A stretch of DNA of 64,000 nt from Nitrospirota bacterium (GTDB lineage Bacteria > Nitrospirota > Thermodesulfovibrionia > Thermodesulfovibrionales > Dissulfurispiraceae): contig JAFGXL010000021.1 in assembly GCA_016936655.1 (NCBI GenBank), positions 124,001 to 188,000 on the forward strand, written 5' to 3'. Below, piece by piece: positions 10,413 through 18,794 of the stretch (positions within the stretch are counted from its first letter, which is position 1; each line of letters opens with the position of its first letter). The notes below the pieces were generated by a model that was not told the DNA's origin, made no database searches, and saw only the letters and a list, made by a program, of their open reading frames with translations. The position numbers were made by a program, and so were the translations under genes.

Positions 10413-11438
10413 CTATCCTTTATCCTTAAGCATGTGTATTGTTCTCTGCGGGAATGGGATTTCTATTCCCTCTTCGTTGAATCTTTTAAATATACGTTTC
10501 CTTATTTCGTGTTGTGCTGGATACTGGTCTGTAAACTCCTGTACCTGGCATATGAGTGTGAAGTCTAGCGAGCTCTCGCCAAAACCAGAAAATCTTGCAA
10601 TAGGCTCTGGATCTGTCAGAAGCCCAGGAACTACGCTCGCAGCTTTTTTTGCTTCTTCAACAAGTATCTGCTCTACAAGCTCAGGGTCTGATGAGTAGCT
10701 TACGCCGATAGGAATAAGCACAGACATTTTCTTTTCAGGAAGATAATAGTTGGTGACTATGCTTTGTGATAATTTACTGTTTGGTATTACTACCATGTTG
10801 TTAGGCAGCATCCTGATCCTTGTAGTTCTCCAGGTTATATCTTCAACATAACCTTCCTGCCCGCTTTCTAGCCTTATAAAATCTCCGACCCTTATTGAGC
10901 GCTCAACGAGTATATGTATGCCTGAAAAGAGGTTTGCGAGTGTATCCTGAAGAGCTAGCGCTACAGCGAGACCGCCTACTCCAAGCGCAGTTATGAGAGG
11001 AGTTATTGATATGCCGAGCACGCTGAGTATTATTAGTAGGCCAATTACAATAATGGTGCCTTTTAAAATAGCAAATGCCAGACCGGAGGTTGGTATCGGC
11101 AGATCAGAATTCTGAATATAATTTCTGAAGATTCTGCCTGCTAGATTTGCGGCTGCTATTGTTATGGAGAAGATGATGATTACATGAATCACTTTGCTTA
11201 TATAATCAATATGTTTTTCTGCAAGGTCGGAAAATAGTATGCCTGCATAAAGTCCTATCGCTATGCACCAGAGAATGGTTGGTGTCCTAAGTGACTTTAT
11301 TACAATATCATCAGCCTTTGTATCTGTGCTGTTTGACCATCTATGCAGTATCTTAAAGGTGAAAGATCTTGCTGCAAGCATAACTATGGTTGAGCCTGCA
11401 AAGACAGCTGTTGGAGTTATTATTTTATGTATATCCAA
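10413..11438 (-). CDS. mscS: Small-conductance mechanosensitive channel, MscS family
   Basis: This tension-gated inner-membrane channel releases solutes on hypo-osmotic shock. It has 341 residues: about five membrane helices, with the Gly/Ala-patterned pore helix around 170-195 (ALGVGGLAVALALQDTLANLFSG), then the MscS beta domain (VGDFIRLESGQEGYVEDITWRTTRI) and the alpha/beta C-terminal cage ending in IPFPQRTIHM. Two extra N-terminal helices compared with E. coli MscS are common in this branch. It lies between the M23 peptidase and the glycosyltransferase in one minus-strand run. Confidence 0.92.
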   Translation of the reverse strand: MDIHKIITPTAVFAGSTIVMLAARSFTFKILHRWSNSTDTKADDIVIKSLRTPTILWCIAIGLYAGILFSDLAEKHIDYISKVIHVIIIFSITIAAANLAGRIFRNYIQNSDLPIPTSGLAFAILKGTIIVIGLLIILSVLGISITPLITALGVGGLAVALALQDTLANLFSGIHILVERSIRVGDFIRLESGQEGYVEDITWRTTRIRMLPNNMVVIPNSKLSQSIVTNYYLPEKKMSVLIPIGVSYSSDPELVEQILVEEAKKAASVVPGLLTDPEPIARFSGFGESSLDFTLICQVQEFTDQYPAQHEIRKRIFKRFNEEGIEIPFPQRTIHMLKDKG

Positions 11439-11480
11439 AATTCCTCCATATCGAAGTTAAATAAGTTCTGAATAAAATTA

Positions 11481-12701
11481 CTATTTTTTCGCATAATCTG
11501 TAGTTTGTATGCCCATGGTTTCTAGCTTAAGCCTCATATCATTTCTAAACCTGCTGAAGTCAGCCATCAATGAAGTTGGCACAGGGCTGCCGCTAGGCAG
11601 TTTTAGTGTCAGAGGGTTTACAGGTTTGTTATTAATTCTAACTTCATAATGTAAGTGAGGTCCTGTAGCCAAACCTGTGGATCCTACATATCCGATCAGA
11701 TCTCCCTGACCTACCCTGCTGCCCCTTTTTATGCCTTTAGCGAATTTTGATAAATGTCCGTAATATGTGCCCCATCCGTTTTTATGTCTAATGATTATCA
11801 GATTGCCATACTGACCTTTTCTGCCTTTGAATATAATTGTGCCGTCTCCAACAGAAGAGACCGGGGTTCCTGCTGCAGCAGTATAGTCCAACCCGTGATG
11901 TGGTCTGTAAATTTTAAGTATAGGATGGAATCTGCCTTTTGAAAAGTGAGAACTTATGCGTCTGAAGCTGAGAGGAGCTTTAAGAAAAGCTTTTTTTAGA
12001 GATTTTCCGTCAGCGTCGTAGTAGTCGATCTTGCCTTTGTTTTCAAACCCAAAGGCATAGTATGTTTTCCCGTTATTTATAAATTCTACTGATAAGATGT
12101 TGCCATATTTTTTAAATTGTCCGTCAAGGAAAAGAGCTTCTACAACAATTTTAAATGTATCGCCGTTTCTCAGGTCAGATGTGAAGTCAATGTCCCAGGC
12201 GAATATGTCAGAGAGCTGCAGAGCGAGCAGCAGCCCTCCGTTTTCGTCGCTTATTGAAGATACAAGATTATTTTTTATTGTGCCGCTGACATTGTGAACT
12301 ATTTTCTCATATTCAACCTGCTCTTTTACTGCGCAGAATCCGGATTCATTCCTTCTTATATTGAGAAATGCTTCGTCGTCTATCCAGTATATTAACGAAT
12401 GTATCTTGTTGTCGTTGTCTATTATTATTTTATAAGGCTGGCCTGGATGCAGGTCGCGCACCCTGTGAATATTTGCTGATGCTTCCTTGATTTTAAAAAG
12501 TTCAGTAAGGTCAAGATTATATTTTTTGAATATGTCAAAAAGAGTTTCGCCTTTGTTTACTACGCCTGCGAGTTCCTTATGGCAAATCTGTTGCTGAGCA
12601 ACCGGTGCTTCCTTGGTTGGTTTTACAATTTCGAAATTTGATCTGAATGCGATAAAAGCGATCAGAACAGCAACACCGATTATCCCTAATCTTTTTATCA
12701 C
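11481..12701 (-). CDS. M23-family peptidoglycan endopeptidase
   Basis: This is an envelope zinc metallopeptidase of the LytM/MepM type that would cut peptide cross-links. I chose the GTG at 12701 because a G-rich ribosome site sits directly upstream; a longer ATG frame would run into the preceding coding region. The protein begins with a membrane anchor (IKRLGIIGVAVLIAFIAF). A LysM/OapA-like segment (VVNKGETLFDIFKKYNLDL) follows, then a middle domain, and the M23 domain at about 290-385. Visible zinc ligands are H-x-G-L-D-Y-x-A (PHHGLDYTA) and H-L-H-Y-E-V (PHLHYEV). It is flanked by gpgS (16 bases) and mscS. Confidence 0.9.
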   Translation of the reverse strand: MIKRLGIIGVAVLIAFIAFRSNFEIVKPTKEAPVAQQQICHKELAGVVNKGETLFDIFKKYNLDLTELFKIKEASANIHRVRDLHPGQPYKIIIDNDNKIHSLIYWIDDEAFLNIRRNESGFCAVKEQVEYEKIVHNVSGTIKNNLVSSISDENGGLLLALQLSDIFAWDIDFTSDLRNGDTFKIVVEALFLDGQFKKYGNILSVEFINNGKTYYAFGFENKGKIDYYDADGKSLKKAFLKAPLSFRRISSHFSKGRFHPILKIYRPHHGLDYTAAAGTPVSSVGDGTIIFKGRKGQYGNLIIIRHKNGWGTYYGHLSKFAKGIKRGSRVGQGDLIGYVGSTGLATGPHLHYEVRINNKPVNPLTLKLPSGSPVPTSLMADFSRFRNDMRLKLETMGIQTTDYAKK

Positions 12702-12717
12702 GCACCCCCCCCTGTTT

Positions 12718-13926
12718 TTACTTATTGTCTGCCTCAACAGCTTCCTTGATGTTGCTGAGTATATCAGGCAGGGCTGATGTAACCCTGTCCCAGCTGGCAA
12801 TAAGAGGCACTCCGAGCGGATCTTCTGTTATTAATTCAGCAGCCTGCTTTATTCCATGAGTGAATGTCTCGACAGCAAGGCTCTCCTGATGCCTGTCGAA
12901 AAATAGTCCGTTGATGGCTGCATCATCTTCAAATCTCTTTAGCATGTCCTGAGCTGTGCGCACATATGTTGCCACCAGAGTTTTGAAAAACCCGTCAGAG
13001 AATATTATACCCTCAGAAGCAAGGGTTCTGAAAATAGATTTGCTTATATCAACGCACATCTTATGCAGTCCTTTGGTTGCATCTTCTTCGGAGAGCTGCT
13101 GATGCTTGTGTTCATAATTTTCTGCTATATCTACCTGGCAGACCCTTCGGAGAGATGTATTTCTATAGACTTCTGCCAGAACTCCCACCTCAAGCCCCCA
13201 ATCTCCGGGTATCTTGTTAACTCTAGCCATATCGATATCCATTGAAAATTCACCAGCGAGCGGATATCTGAAACTGTCAAAAAATACGAGTAGCGGGTGG
13301 TATCCGATAAGCTTTTGTAGCGAGCGTATAAGTGGAGTCACAAGCAGCCTTGTTGCCCTGCCGTGCAGTCTGTCTGTAACTCTGCTGTAATAGCCTTTGC
13401 AGAAATCATAATCCAGACTTGGATTTGTGACTGGATAGCATAACCGTGCCAGCAAGTCTCTGTTGTATGTGAGTATATCGCAGTCATGCAGTGCAATTAC
13501 ATGGAAATCTAGCTGCGAAAGTATATATCCATACGCCATCCATGCAGAACGGCCTTTGCCCTCTTCTCCGATAGGCAAGCCGGCTAATTGTATGGATTTG
13601 AATATCTCTGTTATGCGCGGGCCGGAGTTCCATATCAGGCTAGTTTTTTGCGGCAGTTCAGAAAAGAATTTTTTTGCGTGATTGAACTCCTGCTTCGATG
13701 CGGGCCCAAGGGTTACAACAATTTCTTTTATATATTTAACATCTTTCAGCTCGCGTACTATTCCTTTAAGTGCATCTCCCTGCAGTTCGCTGTAAAGCGA
13801 GGGGAGAACAAGAGCTACAGGTCTGCTCTGAGCATACCAAGAGAGCTCAGCCTCTATCTGCTCAAGCGTCCTTCTGCCGAGTCTGTGAAATGTTGCTATA
13901 ACTCCTGGCTGATAAAAATCTGACAT
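12718..13926 (-). CDS. gpgS: Glucosyl-3-phosphoglycerate synthase-like glycosyltransferase (GT81 type)
   Basis: This is a GT-A enzyme that would transfer glucose (or mannose) from a nucleotide sugar to 3-phosphoglycerate, the first step of the two-step osmolyte route. The start at 13926 (MSDFYQPGVIAT) has a GGGAGG site. Landmarks are LVLPSLYSEL, the G-K-G-R-S-A-W loop, the metal motif H-D-C-D-I-L-T-Y near residue 145, C-K-G-Y-Y-S-R, and P-L-A-G-E-F-S with WGLEVGVLAE. These match GpgS of bacteria and archaea. The C-terminal 110 residues are helical. It heads the minus-strand run and is divergent from glycerate kinase, with a phosphatase two genes away. Confidence 0.8.
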   Translation of the reverse strand: MSDFYQPGVIATFHRLGRRTLEQIEAELSWYAQSRPVALVLPSLYSELQGDALKGIVRELKDVKYIKEIVVTLGPASKQEFNHAKKFFSELPQKTSLIWNSGPRITEIFKSIQLAGLPIGEEGKGRSAWMAYGYILSQLDFHVIALHDCDILTYNRDLLARLCYPVTNPSLDYDFCKGYYSRVTDRLHGRATRLLVTPLIRSLQKLIGYHPLLVFFDSFRYPLAGEFSMDIDMARVNKIPGDWGLEVGVLAEVYRNTSLRRVCQVDIAENYEHKHQQLSEEDATKGLHKMCVDISKSIFRTLASEGIIFSDGFFKTLVATYVRTAQDMLKRFEDDAAINGLFFDRHQESLAVETFTHGIKQAAELITEDPLGVPLIASWDRVTSALPDILSNIKEAVEADNK

Positions 13927-14107
13927 CCGGGCCTCCCAGAGCATCGTGAGCCAAAGTGAATACATGAAGCGGATTGCTTATGTTATTTCTTGATGAAATG
14001 ATCCGCTCTGTGTTAAATACAAGACAAAGCAGTCTGATTACGAATTAATGAATGCAGCAGCGTTAAATCTTTTATGATAAAACTGATTTTGAATTTTTGA
14101 AGATCAT

Positions 14108-14136
14108 TTGCAACTAAACTGTCTTAATAATTATAA
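14108..14136 (+). promoter_or_regulatory. Candidate sigma-70 promoter for glycerate kinase
   Basis: TTGCAA at 14108 and TTATAA at 14131 are spaced by 17 bases, about 54 bases before the glycerate kinase ATG, in an AT-rich divergent intergenic region. The assignment rests on sequence match only. Confidence 0.35.
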
Positions 14137-14189
14137 GGGCATACTACTTATAAATCAAGTTTTATACTATGCGATTAAGGAGTATTAAC

Positions 14190-15476
14190 ATGAAGTCCAG
14201 CGCAAAAATGCTCGAAAATATCTTCAGAACACTGTTAACTCATATAAAGCCTGATATGCTTGCAGAAATGCATGCGAAAAAAATAGTTAACAAGTTTCTG
14301 GCAGAAAAATACAGAACCCTCCTGCCGATAGCATTCGGCAAGGCAGCCGCTTCAATGGCAGAGGGATTTGAGAGGGCTTCATCAGAAATTGAGTACAGCG
14401 GCATATGCCTTACAAAATATGAACATTCTAAAAATTCGGAACTCAAAAAATTCAGAGTTTACGAAGCAGCTCATCCATTGCCAGATCAAAATGGTGTTGC
14501 AGCAACATCTAAGATAATAAACTGCATAAAAGATGCAGATAAAGATACATTAGTTGCGCTTCTTATCTCTGGCGGTGGGTCAGCGCTGCTTGTTGCTCCT
14601 GCAGAAGTCTTGTCTCTTGAAGATAAACAAGCCGCTTCTGATCTGCTCATGAAGGCAGGAGCGGATATTTATGAACTTAACACAGTACGCAAACATCTCT
14701 CAGCAATAAAAGGCGGCAGGCTTGCACAACTTGCGCACCCTGCAAAGGTTGTGTCTCTGATATTATCTGATGTTATTGGCGATAGGCTCGACACAATAGC
14801 ATCTGGCTCGGTATATCCAGATGCTACAACATATAATGACGCTATTGAAGTGATAAGGAAGTATGATCTTCATGAAAAGATGCCTGCCAGGGTTTTGGAG
14901 CTTTTATACAGAGGAGCTGAAGGATTGGTTCCGGAGACTCCCAAGCAGGATATGACTTTATTTAATGATGTGAAGAACATAATTATAGGCAGCAGCCGAA
15001 TGCTTATAGACTCAGCAAAAAAGATTGTTGAAGATTCTGGAATGAGAGCCGATATATTTTCATATGAGCTTGTTGGAGAGGCTGCTGATGCAGGCAGAAT
15101 TTTAGCGCAAAGAGCGAAACAGTCCTCCAGTAATACATGTATTATCAGCGGAGGAGAGACTACGGTTAATGTAAAAGGCAGAGGACTTGGAGGCAGAAAC
15201 ATGGAGCTTGCCCTCTCATTTGCTATCGAAATAAAAGGCTCAGCCGGCATCACTCTGCTCTCTGCAGGCACAGACGGCACAGACGGTCCTACTGATGCAG
15301 CAGGAGCTATAGTTGACGGCAATACAGTTGCCAATGCAAGCGCAGCAGGTATTGACGCTCAGGCATATCTCGACAACAATGACTCGTACAATTTTTTTAA
15401 AAAAACAGGAGGTCTTTTGATAACAGGGCCCACAGGAACAAATTTGATGGATATTCAGATTATAGTGGTAAAATAG
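14190..15476 (+). CDS. Glycerate kinase, MOFRL/GckA family
   Basis: This kinase phosphorylates D-glycerate, in this family usually to 2-phosphoglycerate, with ATP. The ATG at 14190 follows AAGGAG at 7 bases and is preferred over the ATG at 14169. It has about 428 residues. The N-terminal DUF4147/GckA domain shows A-F-G-K-A-A and L-L-I-S-G-G-G-S-A-L. The C-terminal MOFRL domain has ISGGETTVNVKG, GRNMELAL and S-A-G-T-D-G-T-D-G-P-T-D-A-A-G. It is 6 bases upstream of the phosphatase and divergent from gpgS, so it probably recycles or supplies glycerate for the glycosylglycerate pathway; that link is an inference. Confidence 0.9.
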   Translation: MKSSAKMLENIFRTLLTHIKPDMLAEMHAKKIVNKFLAEKYRTLLPIAFGKAAASMAEGFERASSEIEYSGICLTKYEHSKNSELKKFRVYEAAHPLPDQNGVAATSKIINCIKDADKDTLVALLISGGGSALLVAPAEVLSLEDKQAASDLLMKAGADIYELNTVRKHLSAIKGGRLAQLAHPAKVVSLILSDVIGDRLDTIASGSVYPDATTYNDAIEVIRKYDLHEKMPARVLELLYRGAEGLVPETPKQDMTLFNDVKNIIIGSSRMLIDSAKKIVEDSGMRADIFSYELVGEAADAGRILAQRAKQSSSNTCIISGGETTVNVKGRGLGGRNMELALSFAIEIKGSAGITLLSAGTDGTDGPTDAAGAIVDGNTVANASAAGIDAQAYLDNNDSYNFFKKTGGLLITGPTGTNLMDIQIIVVK

Positions 15477-15482
15477 GGCTGT

Positions 15483-16310
15483 ATGAAAAAGGTTGTTTTC
15501 TTCACAGACCTAGACGGAACGCTGCTCGACTATTCAACCTACTCCTTCACAAAAGCGCTGCCTGCACTCGATGCTATTCGGCAGAGGGATATCCCCTTGA
15601 TAATATCATCAAGCAAGACGCGCAGCGAGATAGAGCTTTACAGAAAGAAGCTTTCCAACACCCATCCATTTATATCAGAAAACGGCGGAGGCATATTCAT
15701 ACCAAAGGGATATTTCAGTTCCAGTCTATCGCATATAAACTATCCGGTTACAGAAGAGAGCGGATATAGTATTATAAGGCTGGGAGCATCTTACCCTGAA
15801 CTCAGAAAGGCTCTAGAAACACTCCGCAATGAGGGATATGAGGTGCAGGGCTTTGGTGATCTGAGCATAGAAGATCTGGTCAGACTTGCGGATATGAAAG
15901 AAGACGAAGCTGCGATGGCAAAGGAACGCGATTTTGATGAACCATTTATCTTTGTCGGTCAGGCTGATGATATGCCTGAGCTCCAGGAGTCTATCAGAAT
16001 AAAAGGCTTCAACTGGACAAAGGGCAGGTTCTGGCATCTGCTCGGCAACAGCGACAAAGGTGTTGCAGTATCAATACTAATAGATCTTTACACCAGGGAT
16101 TTTGGCGATGTATTTACAGCTGCGCTTGGTGACAGTCCAAACGACCTGCCTATGCTGCAGCGCGTTGATTATCCGGTAGTTGTGCAGAAGTATGACAGCA
16201 GTTATGACAACGCTATACAGCTCCCGAATGTCATAAAAGCAGACGGTATAGGGCCGGAGGGGTGGAACAAGGCTGTGCAGGATCTGCTGAAGATGATGGG
16301 AGAAGATATA

Positions 16311-16316
<6 letters not shown>
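15483..16316 (+). CDS. Mannosyl/glucosyl-3-phosphoglycerate phosphatase (HAD IIB)
   Basis: This HAD hydrolase would remove the phosphate from glycosyl-3-phosphoglycerate, the second osmolyte step. It has 277 residues with motif I F-T-D-L-D-G-T-L, motif II S-S-S-K-T, a Lys after the cap (N-S-D-K-G-V-A) and motif IV G-D-S-P-N-D-L-P-M. These are typical of the MpgP/YedP family. The S-E-N-G-G-G segment and the cap arrangement also fit. It follows glycerate kinase by 6 bases. Its TGA stop lies inside the 3' end of the opposite-strand tRNA-Lys gene. Whether it prefers the glucosyl or mannosyl form cannot be told. Confidence 0.85.
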
Positions 16317-16386
<70 letters not shown>

Positions 16387-16412
16387 ACTTCGGGTAAATG
16401 AAGCAGGCTTTT

Positions 16413-16442
16413 AAAATACTAAAAAAGCTCCAGCCTCGTCAA
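16413..16442 (-). promoter_or_regulatory. Candidate promoter of tRNA-Lys
   Basis: On the minus strand TTGACG (16442-16437) and TATTTT (16418-16413) are 18 bases apart, placing a start about 20 bases before the tRNA 5' end. Confidence 0.45.
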
Positions 16443-16505
16443 GTTATTTGTCTCTTCTGTGTTACAATAATTTTCTATTTTATTTGAGGGAGTGTATTTA
16501 ACACT

Positions 16506-17861
16506 ATGATAGACACGCATTGCCACCTTGAGATGTCACAGTACAGTAAAGACAGGAGCGAGGTTATTCAGAGGGCTCTGGATGCAGGACTTGAGGCGAT
16601 GATCTCGATAGGCTCTGACTTTAAGGGCTGCAAAGGAGCTGTGAAACTCGCTTCTGAGTATGACTTTATTTATGCTGCTGTCGGTATTCATCCACATGAT
16701 TCCAAGGACTTTACTGATGAGATGTTCAGCACAATAAGGGATTGGTCAAGGCTCGACAAGGTGGTTGCCATTGGCGAGATTGGGCTCGATTACTACTATG
16801 ACCACTCTCCAAGGGATGTTCAGAAGGATGTGTTTGTGAAGCAGCTCTCTTTTGCTGTGGAATCCGATATGCCTGTGGTTATCCATACAAGAGAGGCTAC
16901 TGAAGATACAATGGCGATACTTAAAGAGAGCGGCATATCAAAAGGCGTAATGCACTGCTTCTCTGGCGATATTGAGATGGCGAAACGCACTATGGAGATG
17001 GGCCTCTTCATATCAATTGCAGGACCGGTCACATTTTCAAAATCAGCAATGCTCAAAGATGTTGCCAGATATGTGCCTGATGATTTTCTGCTGATCGAGA
17101 CAGATGCGCCATTTCTTGCGCCAGAGCCGATGCGCGGCAAGAGGAATGAGCCATCGTATATTGTGAACACAGCAAAGGTGATAGCTGAACTCAGAGGCGT
17201 AACTTACGAGGATATAAAGAGGATAACAACACTTAACGCAAAGAGGCTGTTTGGCATAGGCCGTATGCCAGAGCATGAGATAGCGTACAAGATAAGAGAA
17301 AGCCTGTATCTTAATATTACAAACAGATGCACAAGCAGATGCATATTCTGCGCAAAGTTTCATTCTGACTATGTGAAGGGTCACAATCTGAAGCTCACTG
17401 CAGAGCCTTCTGAGCAGGAGTTGAAAACAGCTATTGGTGATCCGACAAAGTATAAAGAGATTGTATTTTGCGGATATGGAGAACCGCTCGTGAGGCTAGA
17501 CCTCGTAAAGTCTCTTGCTGCATGGATAAAGTCGCAGGGAGGCAGGGTACGCATAAACACTAACGGACATGGCAATGCGATACATAAAAAAGACATATTG
17601 CCTGAGCTTACCGGGCTTGTTGATTCTGTTTCGATAAGTTTAAATGCTCATGATGCTGAAACATACAACAGTATATGCCAGCCTGCTTTTAAGGATGCTT
17701 ACAGCGCTGTGCTGGAGTTTATAAAAGCCTCAAAAAAGCATATTCCTGATGTACAGGCAACGGTTGTGACAGCAGAAGGCGTTGATGTGAAAAGATGCGA
17801 GGAGATCGCGTCTGAGCTTGGAGTCAGGTTAAGAGTCAGACAGCTTGATGAAGTTGGCTGA
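16506..17861 (+). CDS. TatD-family metal nuclease fused to a radical SAM domain
   Basis: The 451-residue protein has two complete parts. Residues 1-258 are a TatD deoxyribonuclease-type metallohydrolase with D-T-H-C-H-L, the Glu in I-G-E-I-G-L-D-Y, the His in V-I-H-T-R and M-H-C-F-S, and the Asp in E-T-D-A-P-F. Residues 265-451 are a radical SAM domain with C-x3-C-x2-C (NRCTSRCIFC), F-C-G-Y-G-E-P as the SAM-binding glycine motif, and R-I-N-T-N-G. The radical SAM half is short, a single barrel without an extra cluster domain. Fusions and neighbours of this pair are known in databases as 'TatD-associated radical SAM proteins', but the substrate is unknown. It is monocistronic and ends at a strong terminator. 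Confidence 0.88.
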   Translation: MIDTHCHLEMSQYSKDRSEVIQRALDAGLEAMISIGSDFKGCKGAVKLASEYDFIYAAVGIHPHDSKDFTDEMFSTIRDWSRLDKVVAIGEIGLDYYYDHSPRDVQKDVFVKQLSFAVESDMPVVIHTREATEDTMAILKESGISKGVMHCFSGDIEMAKRTMEMGLFISIAGPVTFSKSAMLKDVARYVPDDFLLIETDAPFLAPEPMRGKRNEPSYIVNTAKVIAELRGVTYEDIKRITTLNAKRLFGIGRMPEHEIAYKIRESLYLNITNRCTSRCIFCAKFHSDYVKGHNLKLTAEPSEQELKTAIGDPTKYKEIVFCGYGEPLVRLDLVKSLAAWIKSQGGRVRINTNGHGNAIHKKDILPELTGLVDSVSISLNAHDAETYNSICQPAFKDAYSAVLEFIKASKKHIPDVQATVVTAEGVDVKRCEEIASELGVRLRVRQLDEVG

Positions 17862-17889
17862 GCAGAAGAATTCTGAATCTAAAAATAAT

Positions 17890-17929
17890 AAATAAGGGGC
17901 GTATTTTAAATAAAATACGCCCCTTATTT
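17890..17929. terminator. Bidirectional intrinsic terminator
   Basis: A perfect inverted repeat with 19-base arms (core AAGGGGCGTATTTTA) lies between the convergent TatD-radical SAM and PEP-CTERM genes. Both flanks end in runs rich in T or A, so it can serve both strands. Confidence 0.9.
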
Positions 17930-17941
17930 ATACTGACAAAC

Positions 17942-18580
17942 TTATTTTCTAAATTTTCTTGCTGTTATCGCTGCTCCAGCGAGTCCTGCTGCCAGGAGAA
18001 TAATTGTTGAAGGCTCTGGCACTGATGGGTTGACGCCTGATGAATCTCCGCTCATGTTATCGACTATAAAGTAGTTTCCTGAATCATGTACAATTACGTA
18101 ATCAAAAAATTGTCCTGAAGGTGAGAAGATTTCCAACCACCCCATATCGGCCTGGTCTAGGTTGCCTGGGCCAGATGATGAAGCAATTAGAGTTCTGGTC
18201 GAATCATAACCTTCAAGATGAAATGTGCTATAACTGGTATAACCTGTTTTGAATCTGGTGCCGTCATTATTTGTAAAGTCTATAATTCCGGATCCGGCAT
18301 TGTTGTCTGTGCCAAGAAAAGCAAATACATTTCCGTAGTGCTGATATGAGCCTGCACCATATCCGAGATCAATAGATTTTGTATTCCATGCATAAGTGGA
18401 AGAGTCTCCATAAATCCAGTTGTACCCTCCTGTAATCAAAAAACTTACGCCTGGGATATCTATTATAGGTTGATTATTTTTGCCCAGCCCATTCTCAAAA
18501 TCAATAAAGAAGGCTTGAGCAGTTGCTGCACTAAATGCAAGCAAAGCGAACATTGTTATAACCAGCAAAATTTTCTTCAT
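17942..18580 (-). CDS. PEP-CTERM sorting-domain exported protein
   Basis: The start at 18580 has a strong GGAGGGG site and begins a signal peptide (MKKILLVITMFALLAFSAATAQA). The mature region of about 165 residues is rich in Gly, Ser, Thr, Asn and Tyr, with no Cys. The last 26 residues are a classical PEP-CTERM tail: V-P-E-P-S-T, a hydrophobic helix, then ARKFRK. Such proteins are processed by an exosortase in organisms that make exopolysaccharide. No exosortase is in this window. The gene is single, faces the TatD gene, and is preceded by a sigma-54-like site and a long hairpin. Confidence 0.92.
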   Translation of the reverse strand: MKKILLVITMFALLAFSAATAQAFFIDFENGLGKNNQPIIDIPGVSFLITGGYNWIYGDSSTYAWNTKSIDLGYGAGSYQHYGNVFAFLGTDNNAGSGIIDFTNNDGTRFKTGYTSYSTFHLEGYDSTRTLIASSSGPGNLDQADMGWLEIFSPSGQFFDYVIVHDSGNYFIVDNMSGDSSGVNPSVPEPSTIILLAAGLAGAAITARKFRK

Positions 18581-18627
18581 TTCCCCTCCCACATTTTTTT
18601 GTGTATTAATAAAAACCAAATATTTAG

Positions 18628-18643
18628 ATCAACAAACGTGCCA
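18628..18643 (-). promoter_or_regulatory. Sigma-54-like promoter for the PEP-CTERM gene
   Basis: The minus strand reads TGGCACGTTTGTTGAT. It has the -24 element TGGCACG intact, the correct 10-base gap from GG, and TTGAT in place of TTGCT at -12. It would start transcription about 35-40 bases before the ATG at 18580. Confidence 0.55.
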
Positions 18644-18695
18644 GTATACTAAAACCTATAAAAACAAGGAGGTAGGTGTTACGCGTGCAAAATTT

Positions 18696-18736
18696 ATTGT
18701 AAGGCATTTAGACAATTTGTCGAAATGCCTTACAAT
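18696..18736. repeat. Long imperfect palindrome upstream of the PEP-CTERM gene
   Basis: Arms of 14 bases (ATTGTAAGGCATTT at 18696-18709 and its exact complement at 18723-18736) enclose a second inner dyad GACAA-T-TTGTC. The element is 53-93 bases upstream of the sigma-54-like site, where enhancer-binding activators normally sit. It is also downstream of hisS and could partly act as its terminator. Confidence 0.7.
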
Positions 18737-18794
18737 TTCTTTGAATAGGTATTTGGTTTTATAAATAATAGAAGATAATGGAGCAGTGAAAAAA

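Noticed and set aside
12702-12800. Longer N-terminus for the M23 peptidase
   Set aside because: It would run into the gpgS coding region and precede the membrane anchor with a non-signal stretch; the GTG at 12701 has a strong ribosome site.
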